Source: Gnetum montanum (taxonomy: Eukaryota; Streptophyta; Gnetopsida; Gnetales; Gnetaceae). Taken from it: DNA of 64,000 nucleotides. Numbering within the stretch: position 1 is the stretch's first letter; each line of letters starts with the position of its first letter. The position numbers and the translations under genes were made by a program. The notes under the pieces were generated by a model. The model made no database searches. It saw only the letters and a program-made list of their open reading frames with translations, and was not told the DNA's origin. Shown piece by piece: positions 11,300 to 22,340 of the stretch. The stretch covers positions 1,025,042-1,089,041 of the forward strand of contig MNCI01011532.1 in the NCBI GenBank assembly GCA_015680685.1. The letters run 5' to 3'.

Positions 11300-13335
11300 A
11301 TTCTCAAAAAGAAAATAGAATGAAGTGACCTTTTTAAAATTTACGCTAGTGACCTTTTTAAAATTTACGCTTCAAGAAAAATAAACAAGCCCCTCATAAA
11401 ACAAGCCACAATGCAAACTTTAAAATAATTGAAGCTTTTAAAACTTCAAGTACAAATAGGAATTTTATCCAAAAAATGCTCTCTCCTACAAGGATATTGA
11501 ATATTGAATAAAATGTAATGAAGCAAATGACTTACCTCCTGATGACTTGATCCCGAAAATGGATGGCTGCAGTGCGACTTTGTCCACCTGTGCTTGTAAA
11601 GCACAATGTGCCTCTAGTTCTTCCATTTGTCGCAGCGACTCCATGATCTCCTTCCACAAGCACCCCCAAGGCCCATTCTGTCTCTGATTTTCTCAGAGGT
11701 CCTTGGCCGTTTTGGGAAGTCCTTCCTGTGCACCCTCACAGAAGAAAAGAAAAAATTGGGTCCTATACTTTCCCCTGTGCTGGGAATTTATCGGACATCT
11801 GTTTCTGACGCTTCCACTTCTCACCGTTACACCCCTGGAACTGCATGAAGCCAGAGAAGTGAAAGCACTACGCCCGATAGAAGAAACATGAAAGATTAAA
11901 TTAAGTTATTTTAACTTGTATGCAAATGTGCAACTCTATCATTGGGCATCATTACAACAGGCTCAACACAGAAATAACAATAACGTGGACAACTAAATTC
12001 TGTGAAATACAGATCCCACGATTTGAGGAAATTATGGGCACAAACTTCATTCTCAACCACCCGTAACCATGAGCGTTTGCGGAGGCCACCATCATTGACA
12101 CTAGGAGCAACGTATACAGCGCTATCCTGCAGCACAAACTCACAAAATGCTACCGTGTACGCCGCAGCACTGTGGCCACACACACCATTAGCAGCAGCAG
12201 CAATGGGTAGGCCAAAGCCTCACCCGCCTTAGCCGTTCCTCCTGCAAGGACCACCACCGCGGCATCCACAAAGCCCATTACAGCGGTTCAACGGGCAGCC
12301 ACGCGTAAGGAAGATTTAGGAAGATTTAAAAGAAACTGGCTATCTTTGGATACGAATATTAGGGTTGATTGCCTAAGCCAGGTCCAGCAATAAAAATTCA
12401 ATCAAGCCACGCCACACGCCGCTACACTGCCACCAGCAATGACAACGCAGACTCACAATGAGCTGCACAAGACAAAGCTCATCATCACCAGAGATTGAAC
12501 GCCACTGCTGCCGACCGAAAACAGGCAAGCAGGGAATGCTAGGATACATGCTCCACGGACAGTCCCGCAGCGAGCATGGCGTTTGATATTGGCAGCACAA
12601 TACGGAGTGGAGCCACAGGCCCACAAGCTGCCACGCATGACTACGTTTGGCAACGAGGGTAACAGTCGCACTGACGCTAAGAATCCGCTAAAATCTGACC
12701 ATGCCCGGAGCCGACAATTAACGCATGTTTCTTCTAACAAGGTCATTAGCAGTGCGCATTTTCCAAACGATGTGGGTTGCGGCCGGAACATTCCCTGCAA
12801 CCATTATAAGAGCACGGCAACACCGATACTTCTGGGCTGGCCAAGCATGCCTTGGTTGGTGCTGGAGTGGCGCAGGAAACGTCGCATATTTCTTGCAACT
12901 TCCATAAGCGTTCTTTTTAGAATGGCAGAACTAACCACAGATTCCCTGAAACTTTAGTTAAGTGCCAATGGATTTCACTCCTTCCAGCCATCGTTGAGCA
13001 AGTTGCAGGTTTACTGGAAAATTTCTAAAATTCTAAAACGTAGGATTACTGGAAAATTTCTAAAATTGTAAAACGTAAGATGACAGGAAAGTCTGGAAAG
13101 GGAACTCAAATGGAGCCGAGCCGAGAAAATGGCAATGTCCAGCAATACACATGCGCATTACAGATCTCGGTTACCTTTCTTTTTTCTTTTTCGCATTCCT
13201 TCTTCATTTCTGCACTTTTCCTGATAAAAGAGGTAAATGAACGGAGTGGCAACATGTGCAATTCCTAAGGAACGAAATAGGCATGACCGAGCTTGCTTCA
13301 TTTACTCACCATCGTCTTTGCCCTTAATGCCAATC
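11300..13335 (+). other. Sequence captured together with the DRB fragment (copy 1)
   Basis: This block is shared with 50.35-52.34 kb and absent from C3's LTR, so it came in with the DRB fragment. It is GC-richer than the flanks. On the minus strand, 12183-11911 gives a 90-codon reading frame ending YCYFCVEPVVMMPND. The same peptide can be followed in copy 2 but is broken there by stops and shifts. I do not recognise it. The block may be promoter, 5' UTR or intron of the DRB source gene, or part of a neighbouring gene. Confidence 0.5.
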
Positions 13336-13841
13336 ATGTTTAAAAATCAGTTCAAGGAATTGGCACATGAGTGCGACCTGAACCTGCCGTTGTATTACTA
13401 TACGCGAAAGGATCCAGATCACAACCCGTGATTCTAGATAGTGGTAAGCTTCAAAGCAAGAACATGCGAAAGGATCCAGATCACAACCCGTGATTCTAGG
13501 TAGTGGTAAGCTTCAAAGCAAGAACATACTCAAGTCCACTATATTTCAGCATGCTGTGGTGCATGGAAGAGGCGGCAACGGAGGAAGCACTAGAGGCGGT
13601 GACGGAAGCAAAGCTCTCGAAAATGGACTCAGGCATGAGCAAGAATTTATTGCAGGAAATGGCGATCAGGAGTGGACTGCCATTGCTAAGGTATAGCACC
13701 ACAGCGTCTGGACGGGGACATCTTCCCACGTTTACATGCATGGTAAAGATTGTAGGACGAACGTTCATTGGGGAGGCTTACGACCCAGTGATCATTAAAT
13801 CACCAGCTACACCTCACAATGGAAAAGATGACAGAGAGTAA
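13336..13841 (+). pseudogene. DRB/HYL1-like dsRNA-binding protein fragment, copy 1
   Basis: Two dsRNA-binding domains of the plant DRB family, which partners Dicer-like enzymes in small-RNA production, can be read. Domain 1 starts at ATG 13336 with MFKNQFKELAHECDLNLP, then the YYTRKDPDHNP turn. It continues after a break as VVSFKARTYSSP and WCMEEAATEEALEAV. Domain 2 starts near 13626: SGMSKNLLQEMAIRSGLP, then GRGHLPTFTCMVKIVGRTF. Its last helix, normally with KKxAExxAA, is absent. A 62-bp tandem duplication (13404-13465, 13466-13527) breaks domain 1, shifts the frame and contains stops. No intron is seen between the domains. The fragment lies antisense within E3's 3' LTR. Full DRB proteins are usually 350 or more residues, so this is partial and dead. 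Confidence 0.85.
13404..13527 (+). repeat. 62-bp tandem duplication in DRB copy 1
   Basis: Two units, 13404-13465 and 13466-13527, each begin GCGAAAGGATCCAGATCAC and end CAAAGCAAGAACAT. They are almost identical (one visible difference), much closer than the two DRB copies are to each other, so the duplication is young. It is absent from copy 2. At 62 bp it shifts the reading frame. Confidence 0.9.
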
Positions 13842-16042
13842 ATGTACTTTGTGGGCTTCAAAATCCTCAAGCTTAGCCCATCTTTCAATCCCACGTTCAC
13901 CTGTTCGACAAACCAGCGTGCTGAGGTTCCTTTTATTGTTTTAATGGGTTTTATGATTGATCAACTCATTGGTTTTCTTCCCACAGAAGCATCATTCTAG
14001 AATCCTAATTCTATTTCATGCCCCAAGGAATGGTGAAATCATGAATAACTGATAATTGAATTTACCATAAGATATGTTTTATATTTAGTTTGCTTTGCGG
14101 TTATGGTGATTAATAATTAAATGCATACTCCGAAAATTAAATTAATGAGGAAGTCTGGGCGTTTGGCAATTGTGTATGTGCAAATATTGATATTGTGGCA
14201 ATGACTGATTCTAAAGAGATCTCACCGTAAATAATATTGCAGTCAACATAATCCTGATTACATTCTGAAATAGTGGATCCTACATGACTACTACATGATT
14301 AACTAGGGAATAGGATGGTAAGAGATGCGAAACCCCTGAAATTTTATTTTCAGGTTCAAAAGGAAATAGGGATGTAAAAGATGCCACAAAGTCTTATTTT
14401 CAGTTTCAGAATTTACAACTGTACATTTTCTAGCATTGGAAGTCCAACTTGTGATTGTGCACCAGAGATAACTTGAAGTCCCCATAGGAGAAAGCCATAG
14501 CAACTCTGAGATTCCCAGCCTGACAGACAAATCCAACTACTATGAAAAGAAAATATGAATATCAATTGTTGGAATTCAGAAATTAAAGCAATGTAGTGTC
14601 AGTAATCTTGGAATCTATTGAAATTTCAAATAGAACCTGATTTTAAATAATTAGTCTACCCAGAAAGTTGTAAGAATGAAATAAAATAAATCTTCCCTTT
14701 GTTGCTTAGTAGCTTACTCCCGATAAAGGTTTTCAGTATAGTTCACTTCTACGTTGCTCATCACTCAAGGTAAAAGTTCTAACTGTTCACTTCTTATCGT
14801 AAGTTCTATTGCTTGCTTGTTAAGTTTTTTTTAAAGAACATTCAAGTAAACAAATTTTAGAGACCTCAAATTTGAATGGAGGCTAGTGCCGTTATTTATT
14901 AATGCAACATATTTAGTATTTATGAATTAGTTATTAAATGAGTTAAATTCTAGTATTATATTTCTTTAAAAACATTTATTATATAAATAACCTTTTAAGC
15001 TTCACAAATAATTTTTAATTTTAAAAGATGTTAATAAATTATTTCCCAATCACAAATATTAATGGCCTCTACTCATAATACGAATTGTAAGACTAATTAA
15101 ATAAAACTCATGAGATCCAAACATATTAGTCATGAATAACGTTGTAATCAATATTTTGAGCGTAACCCTAAGTCTCATGTATACCATATTAAAAGAATAA
15201 TGACTTATAATTGAGAAACTATATATATTGGTAGGTAGATTTAGTAACCATGGCCCCCATGCTAGGGAAATGTTGTTAACAACACGTAGCCCGTCAAACT
15301 TTAAATTGCATGCTAGTGCAAGGAGAGCAAAACAATAGAAACTTTAAAAGGATAGAAGAATGTGTAAAATATAAATAATTAAAAAATTATAAAATAAGGA
15401 GATAAAATAAAAATTGCAAATAAATTATTATTTAAATCATGATTAAAATAATCACATAATTAGCAAAGTACTACACATTGGCCACCCAACACACTATCTT
15501 GTTTGATCAACATTTAATATATATAAAATTTATAGATTACAATTTTAACCACACACATATATATACATATATAATTAAAATATTATTAATATCTCATTCA
15601 TAATCATCTCAAAGGTAAAAGTCACTAGCATGTGGACAACGTTGAGCATTAGGCTTATGCTAAACTTATTGAAGAGGATATATTTCTTTTAGATCTTAGC
15701 TAGCCATAACTTTTGGAAAAATTGAAATACATTAAGAAAAGGTAGGAGAATTATATTGTTTTTTGAATTTTTGGGAAAATACCTTTAAAAAGGAACAGAG
15801 GCTAGGATAAGGATTGCTACTGGACCCCATCACATTAAGAACTTATTACTTACCAATGAACATGGTCCTCATCATTTTTTTGAGGAAACTTTCCTCATGG
15901 TGCGTTTCATTCTTAAGGTAGAAATTCCAACACGAGTCTAGCCGATTAGCTACACTACCAAAGAGCATGGTCCTTTTGGAAAATTTTCCCATGGCATAGT
16001 TCAACCCTTGTGCATGTGCCTTTTTTAATTATAAGCTAGATG

Positions 16043-16047
16043 GTATT
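16043..16047 (+). repeat. Target-site duplication of EP, left (GTATT)
   Basis: The right partner is ACATC at 35464-35468. The empty site in C3 (near 62275) reads GCATC. Left and right each differ from GCATC by transitions only, so the original duplication was probably GCATC. Confidence 0.6.
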
Positions 16048-16944
16048 TGATGAAATGTGGTTTGCTGCATTAATTGAGCCTTGTCGATGAGCCCCCATCG
16101 ACGTAGTCTATTCCATTTACATGACCTCATCGATGTAGGGGTCTATCTTGGCCTATAAATAGATGCTCACCAACTACATTTATAGCATTAGAATTCTTAG
16201 CAATAGTAGAGTTCTTGCAGTTTGTTTAGTCGAAAGTTAGAATACTTCTCCTGAGTGCTCGCAATAGGAGTCATTGAGTATATAGATCTTTATTCGAGCA
16301 TTATTGTACCTAAGCATGATAGTGTCTGCAGCAATAAAGACGAACTTCTTGATAAACCTTGCAACATTTTGTATAGTTTAAATGTTTCATTTATGCATTT
16401 AATATTTTTAGTTATTTATGCAATATTTTCTAGTAATTAAGTTGATTAAGATAATTAAGCAAGATAAGCTAAATAGATTTAATACATAAGTACAACTGCT
16501 TCGAACATAGCATGTATTCGCTTAGTAATCCTAAAAGTGTTATTGCTTGGCACACCCAATAGCATAATGCTTGGTAACCTAGTAGTGAATACGTGGGTTG
16601 AGGACATGTACAGAAAGTGGGAACGAATGCTTATGTTAGGACTAGTTAGAGAACTAGCTAGTTAGTTAATTTAGATTAGTCATTAAATTACTCTATCTCT
16701 CTCTTTTCAAGCACCTAAGAACATAAAACATAAAATGATAAAAATCACATATCTCGATTTCACTTAACCATACCTTTGTGCTTCACAAGTGAAATTGGGA
16801 AAACAATGAATGACCTTAGGGCAAGGTTCACTTTCTAGAAGACTAGTGCACCAGAAGCTATAAAGTCCATGGAATTTGACTGGATCATGAGTGAACATTT
16901 TATGATTAATATGGTTGGGCATAAGGGTACCTCACTACTCATCA
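16048..16944 (+). repeat. 5' LTR of EP
   Basis: Bounded by TGATGAAATG and CTCATCA. It contains a TATA box at 16154-16161 (TATAAATA). It aligns with 34523-35463 over its length, apart from the promoter-proximal region where the 3' copy has extra GGCCCCAT(C)GA units. The final part, TGGTTGGGCATAAGGGTACC, is shared with the end of the E1/E2 LTRs. Confidence 0.9.
16154..16161 (+). promoter_or_regulatory. TATA box of the EP 5' LTR
   Basis: TATAAATA in GGCCTATAAATAGATG, just after the GCCCCCATCGACGTAG motif. The 3' LTR equivalent near 34675 has decayed to CTACAAATAC. Confidence 0.65.
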
Positions 16945-16964
16945 TTGGCATTGTTGCTGGGGAC
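16945..16964 (+). promoter_or_regulatory. Primer-binding site of EP (tRNA-Asp type)
   Basis: TTGGCATTGTTGCTGGGGAC directly follows the LTR end. It differs from the usual TGGCGCCGTTGCCGGGGA tRNA-Asp complement at three C or G positions, each by a transition and mostly at CpG. E2 keeps the better-preserved form, which supports this reading. Confidence 0.8.
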
Positions 16965-17096
16965 ATTATTTGTTGAAACATGCACTATCTAGGATTAGTG
17001 AACATTATTAATATCGTTGGATGAACCAAGGTCAACATCACTCTTGAATGACATCCAATTACAAAAGCAAACTAATAATCTTATTTGTTTTGCGAA

Positions 17097-18928
17097 ATGT
17101 CTTCTTCTTCTCACAGGCATGAAGATGTTAAATAGCCAGTCCCACATGAGTGCAAACTGGTATATACTTATCTAGATGAGTATGTACCAGACTTCACCTT
17201 CATCCTACATTAGGATGAACAGTTGTGGTGGTGTGATATGGAGGGAAATATTTTATTACCTCTCGATCATCCTATGCTTGAGATGTTGTTTCGAACACTT
17301 AATAAGTTAGGAATCTTGGATCTTCATGAGGAATACATTATGAATGATCATGACACTTAGGATTACCATCCCATTGAAACATAATGCAAGCGAGATCAAC
17401 ACTAGGTGAAGCACCTTGAGTTTGCAAAGAAGAAACATTCCACTAATCCCTTATTCCTTCTAGATCAAGATGATAATGAGGATCCTCTCTTTGAAGGTTC
17501 TTAGCTTGAAGATTCTCCACTCCCTATTGTTGGTAATGAGGATGTGACCTTGAACCTACGATCCACTATTGATAAACCAGGTTTAGGAAAAAGTGGCAGT
17601 CAAGGTAAGGACTCTTGTAAACATCACAATGGTAAGGGATCTAAGGATAATGGTCATAATAAATGAAGAGGTGGTGGTGAACACTACAATGGTGGTGGCA
17701 ATCCACCTTCCTCTTCATCCTCTACATCCAATTCTGAACATTCCTCTTCATCTTCTAGTTCTCATAAATGCCACCATTGAAATAATCATGTTGAAAGTGA
17801 TCAATGAGAAAATAGAGATCATCAAGGCCACCAAGAACATTGAGGTGGTAGAAACCATCATCAGTGTCATCAGCGCAATGATGATGATGAACCTCTATTG
17901 GCAATTAGAAGTATGCTTAACATTATAGAGGCAATTAAAATTCCAACCAGGCATATGAAAGATAGTCAGATCAAGCACTTAGACATGAATAATATCCCAA
18001 GATTTGAGGGAGGATATAGCTCTAATTTGTAGACACACCTACAAGCTTTTCCACAATACCTGTGCCTTACAAAACATTGAAAATGATTGGTAGAAACTTA
18101 AGCTATTTCCTAGGACAATCATCAAGGAAGCTGAAAGGTGGTAGCAATTCCTAAAGCTAAAATCCATTCGCCAATGAAGTACAATGTTAGAGCTATTTAA
18201 TGATAAATACTAGATGTACTCTAGAGTGTCTAACTTAAGAAGGCAAATCCAAGTCTAGAAACAAGGAACACATGAACCCTTGGATGCCACTGTGTGTAGA
18301 TACTATTCACTCTTACATCGATGCCCTGGCTATGATTATTATCAAAGGGAACAACTCCACCACATCATAGATGGGATTAGAGTAGAAACTAGAAGAACTC
18401 TTCGGGTTTATGTCCAAGGGAGACTATCTAAATGAAGAGCTCATCAGATCTAAAGGCTGATAGAGCAAGTAGCAAAGGAAGAAGGTGAATTACGAAAGAG
18501 AGAAAGTGAAAAAGAGTATAATAGGGATCCTTCCATCCAGAAAAGAGAGGTATGATTTTGTGACAAGGAGGAACCACCACTTGATGAATTGGTGAACATG
18601 AAAACCTTACGTATCCAAAAATCTATTTTTGACATTTCAACAAAGGTTGATAAATTATGGGACTCTTTGGATGAAAAATTTCAAACTGATATGAAGATTA
18701 CTAAAGCATCCAAAGAATAGAATAGTGATCATGAATGCAAGAGACGAAAAGAAGCTAAGCACGCCTACTAGAGAGGTAAGGGCAAAGCTATTGCCATAGA
18801 AGAAGTTGTGGAGATTGACTCTGATGATGATACTAGATGTGACCTTTGTCAATATGAACTTCCAAAGGGTTGTTGCCCTATGGTGTCACACTTACAAGAT
18901 TCTAGGTTGTACGCATTAAATCCTTGAC
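17097..18928 (+). pseudogene. Gag of EP
   Basis: It starts at ATG 17097 with MSSSSHRHED, matching the start MSSSS..HK in E1 and E2. Next come YLDEYVPDFTFILH and DEQLWWCDMEGNILLPLD, the head shared by all three elements. A long low-complexity G/H/S/D-rich middle follows (about 17500-17900). Then comes a retrotransposon-gag block with NNIPRFEGGYSSN and LRRQ-type sequence (about 17985-18330). The end is a lysine-rich stretch, RGKGKAIAIEEVVEID, and CDLCQYELPKGCCP (about 18770-18880). It packages element RNA into particles. More than ten stops break it. A 111-codon ORF at 17593-17928 is an out-of-frame shadow. Confidence 0.75.
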
Positions 18929-19569
18929 TAGCATGTAGGCAAGCACCTACATGATTACCTTATCCTCAAGGTAATTCAAGGTAGTTCCACCAACAATAAC
19001 AAGCTTACTAGCCAAGTGGAGCTTCACCACAATCATATGAACAATACCAATAGTGGCACCAACCACAATTGTGGGGAATTCCATCATCAAGGTTGTAGTA
19101 TCCTTACAAGCAACTAGATCCATACGAGTGTCATGTTTAACAACACATTTCTCCAAGACGTTTTGCAAGCCATGCCTCATTTCAACATCACTATTACTCT
19201 AAGGAGTACCACTAAACACATTCACCATCTACTTGGGAAGAGAACCTGTATCCATACCACCCTCTACATATGTCTACATACATCCCTCCACACTCAACCC
19301 AATTACCTCCTACTCTATCTATGTAAGGGAAAATTCCTTCATAGCTACAACAATGAAAGGCTACAAGGGCTATACACTCACAACTAGTTTATCCATTGAA
19401 TGGTTTGGATAATCAATCCAAGAAATGGCCCTTTTTTCAACCCAACAGTCCTCCTAAACCATCACAACCTAATGTGGCTAGTCATCATGCATTCCCATCA
19501 CCCTCATCCTCTAAATCAAATACCTTTGAGTGCCCTTCAAACCAAAGGCTGCATTAGATCTACACTATC

Positions 19570-20073
19570 ATGCTAACTCATGATGTTTCCAATTTGATTA
19601 AGGTTGGCAATCTTCCCATGAAAAGATCTAACCCAGAAAGTCCACTCATGTACTTGCAGATTGCTAAACATGAGCCATGCAAGGCTCTTCTTGATTCTAG
19701 TTTTATTATTAATCTCATCTCTCATGACATGTACAAGGCATGGAACCTACCACCTCTCAAAAAGAGCAATATTCATTTAGAATCGGCAAACTAGTCAATC
19801 ATTGTTTCCTTGGGATTGGTGAAGGACATTTTGACCATAGTTAACAAGTGATCCTATCTTGCCAATTTTTTGGTGATCAAGGCCGAAAACTACAAAGGTG
19901 ACCTACCCATCATTATGGGAAGAGATTGGTTAAGCATGGTTGATGCACGAATGGGCATAAAGAATCTCTTCTTAGAAATCTATAAGGAAAATGAATTTGG
20001 AAGACTAGAGAAGAAGCATATTCCATGCATCATGTATAGTGATAATGGATGCAATTGCATGCAAAAGATTTGA
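19570..20073 (+). pseudogene. Aspartic protease of EP
   Basis: VSNLIKVGNLPMKRSNPES leads to the active-site strand KALLDSSFIINLIS, in which the catalytic DSG has become DSS. Then come YKAWNLPPLKKSNIHLE, a stop near 19791, and the flap-to-C-terminal part FLVIKAENYKGDLPIIMGRDW. E1 keeps DSG at the same place and E2 has ESG. The enzyme would have cut Gag-Pol; this copy is dead. Confidence 0.8.
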
Positions 20074-20566
20074 TCCATGAAACATACATACATTAAACCA
20101 TCCAATTAGTGTGCACAAGAAACAAATATTCAAAGGTGTCTATACAAAGTAGCCACAAAATAAGATGGTACCCAATGGCTAATAACTAACTCAAATAATA
20201 GTACATTATGCATGGAACTAACTGAGAGCCTAAAATGTGCTTATGTTAAAAGCATGGATGAACTTGAGCAAGTTCATCACCAACTCTTTGATAATGAAGA
20301 TGATGATACATGATGGGAAGAGTTGGAAATCCCTGATAACTTCAAATAAGAGCCCCTAAAGTTTAAAATTCTACCAATTGACATAGAATATGCATTTTTA
20401 AATAATGTTAAATTCATCATAAATCAATTTTAAACTTGCTCCTGAACAAAAAGAAAAGCTGTTAAAGATGGTTAACAAATGGCCAATAGCCTTTGCTTGG
20501 TCATATATTGAGCTTATAGGAATTGATTCAAGGATATGCTAACATCAAATTTACACTAACTCGACC

Positions 20567-21420
20567 ATGATGCTAAGAAGGAAGCCACAAAGATGGTTGA
20601 ACCCCAAATTAAAGCAGATCATCAAGGAGGAAATAGAGCAACTCCTTAAGGTGGGGTTCATCTATTCCATCATAGATAGTAAGTGGGTTAACCCACTTGT
20701 AATTGTGCCAAAGAAAGGTGGCAAATGGTGGGTCTGCATTAACTTCAAGCTATTGAATATGACAACATTTAAAGATCATTTTCCATTATCATTTATGGAC
20801 CGAGTGTTAGACACTATCTACAAGCATTGGTATTATAGCTTCTTAGATGGTTATAGTGGCTATAATCAAATCCACATTACACTAGAAGATCAGGCCAAGA
20901 AAACATTCACAAGTTCCTAGGGGACTTTTGTATATTGTAAAATTCTATTCAGTCTATGCAATACCCTTGCAACATTTCAACACCTAGTCCTTAGCATCTT
21001 TCTGTAGTAGATTGGTAGTGGTGTGGAAGTTTTCATGGATGACTTTTCCACGTATGGAGCTATATTTGAACAAGTCTTGGATCGCCTTGAGCAAGTAGTA
21101 TAATGATATGTGAAAAAAAATTTGAGGCTCAACTGGCAAAGGAGTCATCTCATGGTCCAAGAAAGCATTGTTTTGTAGCATCAAATTTTACAAAAATGGA
21201 TTGAGGTAGACCCAAAGAAAATAAGCGTAATCCAAGGAATAACATGCCAACCAAAGATAGTTAAATACATTCGATCATTCTTTGGACATATTGGCTATTA
21301 CCAGTGATTCATAGAGAATTTCTTTAAGATCGCAAAGCTATTGGTTGAGCTAATGAAGAAAGATGCTTCGTTCATCTATACCAAGGAGTGTAAACATGCA
21401 TTCCAATAGTTGAAGAAAAA
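20567..21420 (+). pseudogene. Reverse transcriptase of EP
   Basis: Ty3-type RT blocks in order: IKEEIEQLLKVGFIYSI, WVNPLVIVPKKGGKWW, INFKLLN, FLDGYSGYNQI (about 20840-20875), then after stops VFMDDFSTYG (near 21032), the YxDD-box equivalent with both aspartates kept as FMDD. ISCQPKIVKYIRSFFGHIGYY, the thumb/connection, follows near 21245-21300. The first 117 codons are open, and several stops follow after 20920. Confidence 0.85.
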
Positions 21421-21439
21421 ACTCATAAAAAATACAATA

Positions 21440-21825
21440 TTATAGGAACCAGACTAGTCTAGGTCACTTCACATAATGACGAATGCATCTAATTATACTT
21501 TGGGAGTAATTCTTACATAGTTGGATGATAAAAAGGTTCCTATTACTTCCACTGCTCAAGCTGAAGCATTGTAGATGTAGCGCTAAATTACACCACCACA
21601 GAGAAAGAACTAATGGTAGTGGTGTATGCCCTTGAAAAATTCAAGCATTATTTGCTTGGCTATAGAGTTTTTGTGCACAAAAATCATAATTCCATTCACT
21701 TCTTATTGAACAAGTTGATGGTGAGCCCTTGTATCATATGGTGGTTCGTGATCTTGCAAGAATTTGATGTCATGATGTTAGATCGAAAAGGGATCAAGAA
21801 TGTGATCGTTGACCACCTCTCTTAA
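21440..21825 (+). pseudogene. RNase H of EP
   Basis: SLHIMTNASNYTLGVILT (near 21470-21510) matches the first RNase H strand, but the expected catalytic D in 'CDAS' is replaced by N. YTTTEKELMVVVYALEKFKHYLLG (about 21590-21660) is the E-containing helix. Next come VHKNHNSIHFLL, and LDRKGIKNVIVDHLS at the end, where the last aspartate (ADxLS type) is kept. Confidence 0.75.
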
Positions 21826-21899
21826 TTAAGATGGGATAATAAAGAGAAGGAGAATCCACTCTTTGATCAATTTCTAGATGAACTTCTCTTTATAGGAGT

Positions 21900-22340
21900 A
21901 ATAAATGACCAAGTACCCACAAAAACAACATGGTAAAATGGAGTTCTCATCTATCTTCTCACTCAGGAAATGCCACAAGATTTTGACTTTAGAAAAAAGT
22001 AACAATTTCTTCATCAACCTAAACACTTCATGGAAATCAATAGACACCTCTACAAGATATGCATCAATGCCTTGATTCATTGGTGTGTCCCTAACGAAGA
22101 TCAACTATGCATTCTCAAGGATGCTCATGAAGGACCTTGTGGAGGCCAATCTGTAAGGAGATGCATAGCCATAAAAATCCTGATGGTAGGATAATATTGA
22201 CCTACAATATTTAGGGATGCCCACAAATTTGTCTGATCTTGCTAACACTGTCAAATAGATGGTGGGATAATTGTTGGCATGGAAGGTCCTTAATAGTGGA
22301 TTCAACCACTAGACCTTATATAATTGATCAAACCTTTTCC
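21900..22340 (+). pseudogene. Integrase N-terminal fragment of EP
   Basis: ALIHWCVPNEDQLCILKDAHEGPCGG is typical of the linker before the HHCC zinc-binding motif. 'DAHEGPCGG' holds one H, and 'SC.HCQ' near 22245 holds the C pair. A short stretch like IQPLDLI...IKPFPLGP then corresponds to the start of the catalytic core. The core itself (D,D,E) and C-terminus are missing, so about 700-800 bp of integrase was deleted. Confidence 0.65.

Larger units (their letters stand above)
11159..16047 (-). repeat. 3' LTR of E3, main part, with captured host sequence
   Basis: Low end TGCACCGATGCAAAAATT aligns with TGTTAATGTAAAAATTC at 50215 and TGTTGATGCATAAATTTT at 60177. Positions 11159 to about 13730 align with the 5' LTR 50215-52727, including about 2 kb upstream of the DRB start and the DRB fragment. 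Positions about 14860-16040 align with 61.3-62.27 kb in C3 (for example TCAAACTTTAAATTGCATG, and CTGGACCCCATCACATTAAG near 15820). The LTR is cut by EP at 16048 and resumes at 35464. Positions 13842-14860 hold no recognised gene. Confidence 0.65.

Noticed and set aside
11911-12183. A 90-codon minus-strand ORF conserved in the other DRB-linked block (51.0-51.3 kb)
   Set aside because: It looked like a gene because the peptide can be followed in both copies. However, copy 2 has stops and shifts, and the similarity is no better in codon positions than in the flanks, as expected for LTR copies of one origin.
12373-12957. Several long ORFs on both strands in the captured block
   Set aside because: They are open in overlapping frames because of higher GC content. 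None matches its counterpart frame in copy 2 over its length, and no family is recognised.
17593-17928. A 111-codon hydrophobic ORF on the plus strand
   Set aside because: It lies out of frame over the low-complexity part of EP gag; its V/I-rich composition results from reading GGT/CAT-rich DNA in the wrong frame.
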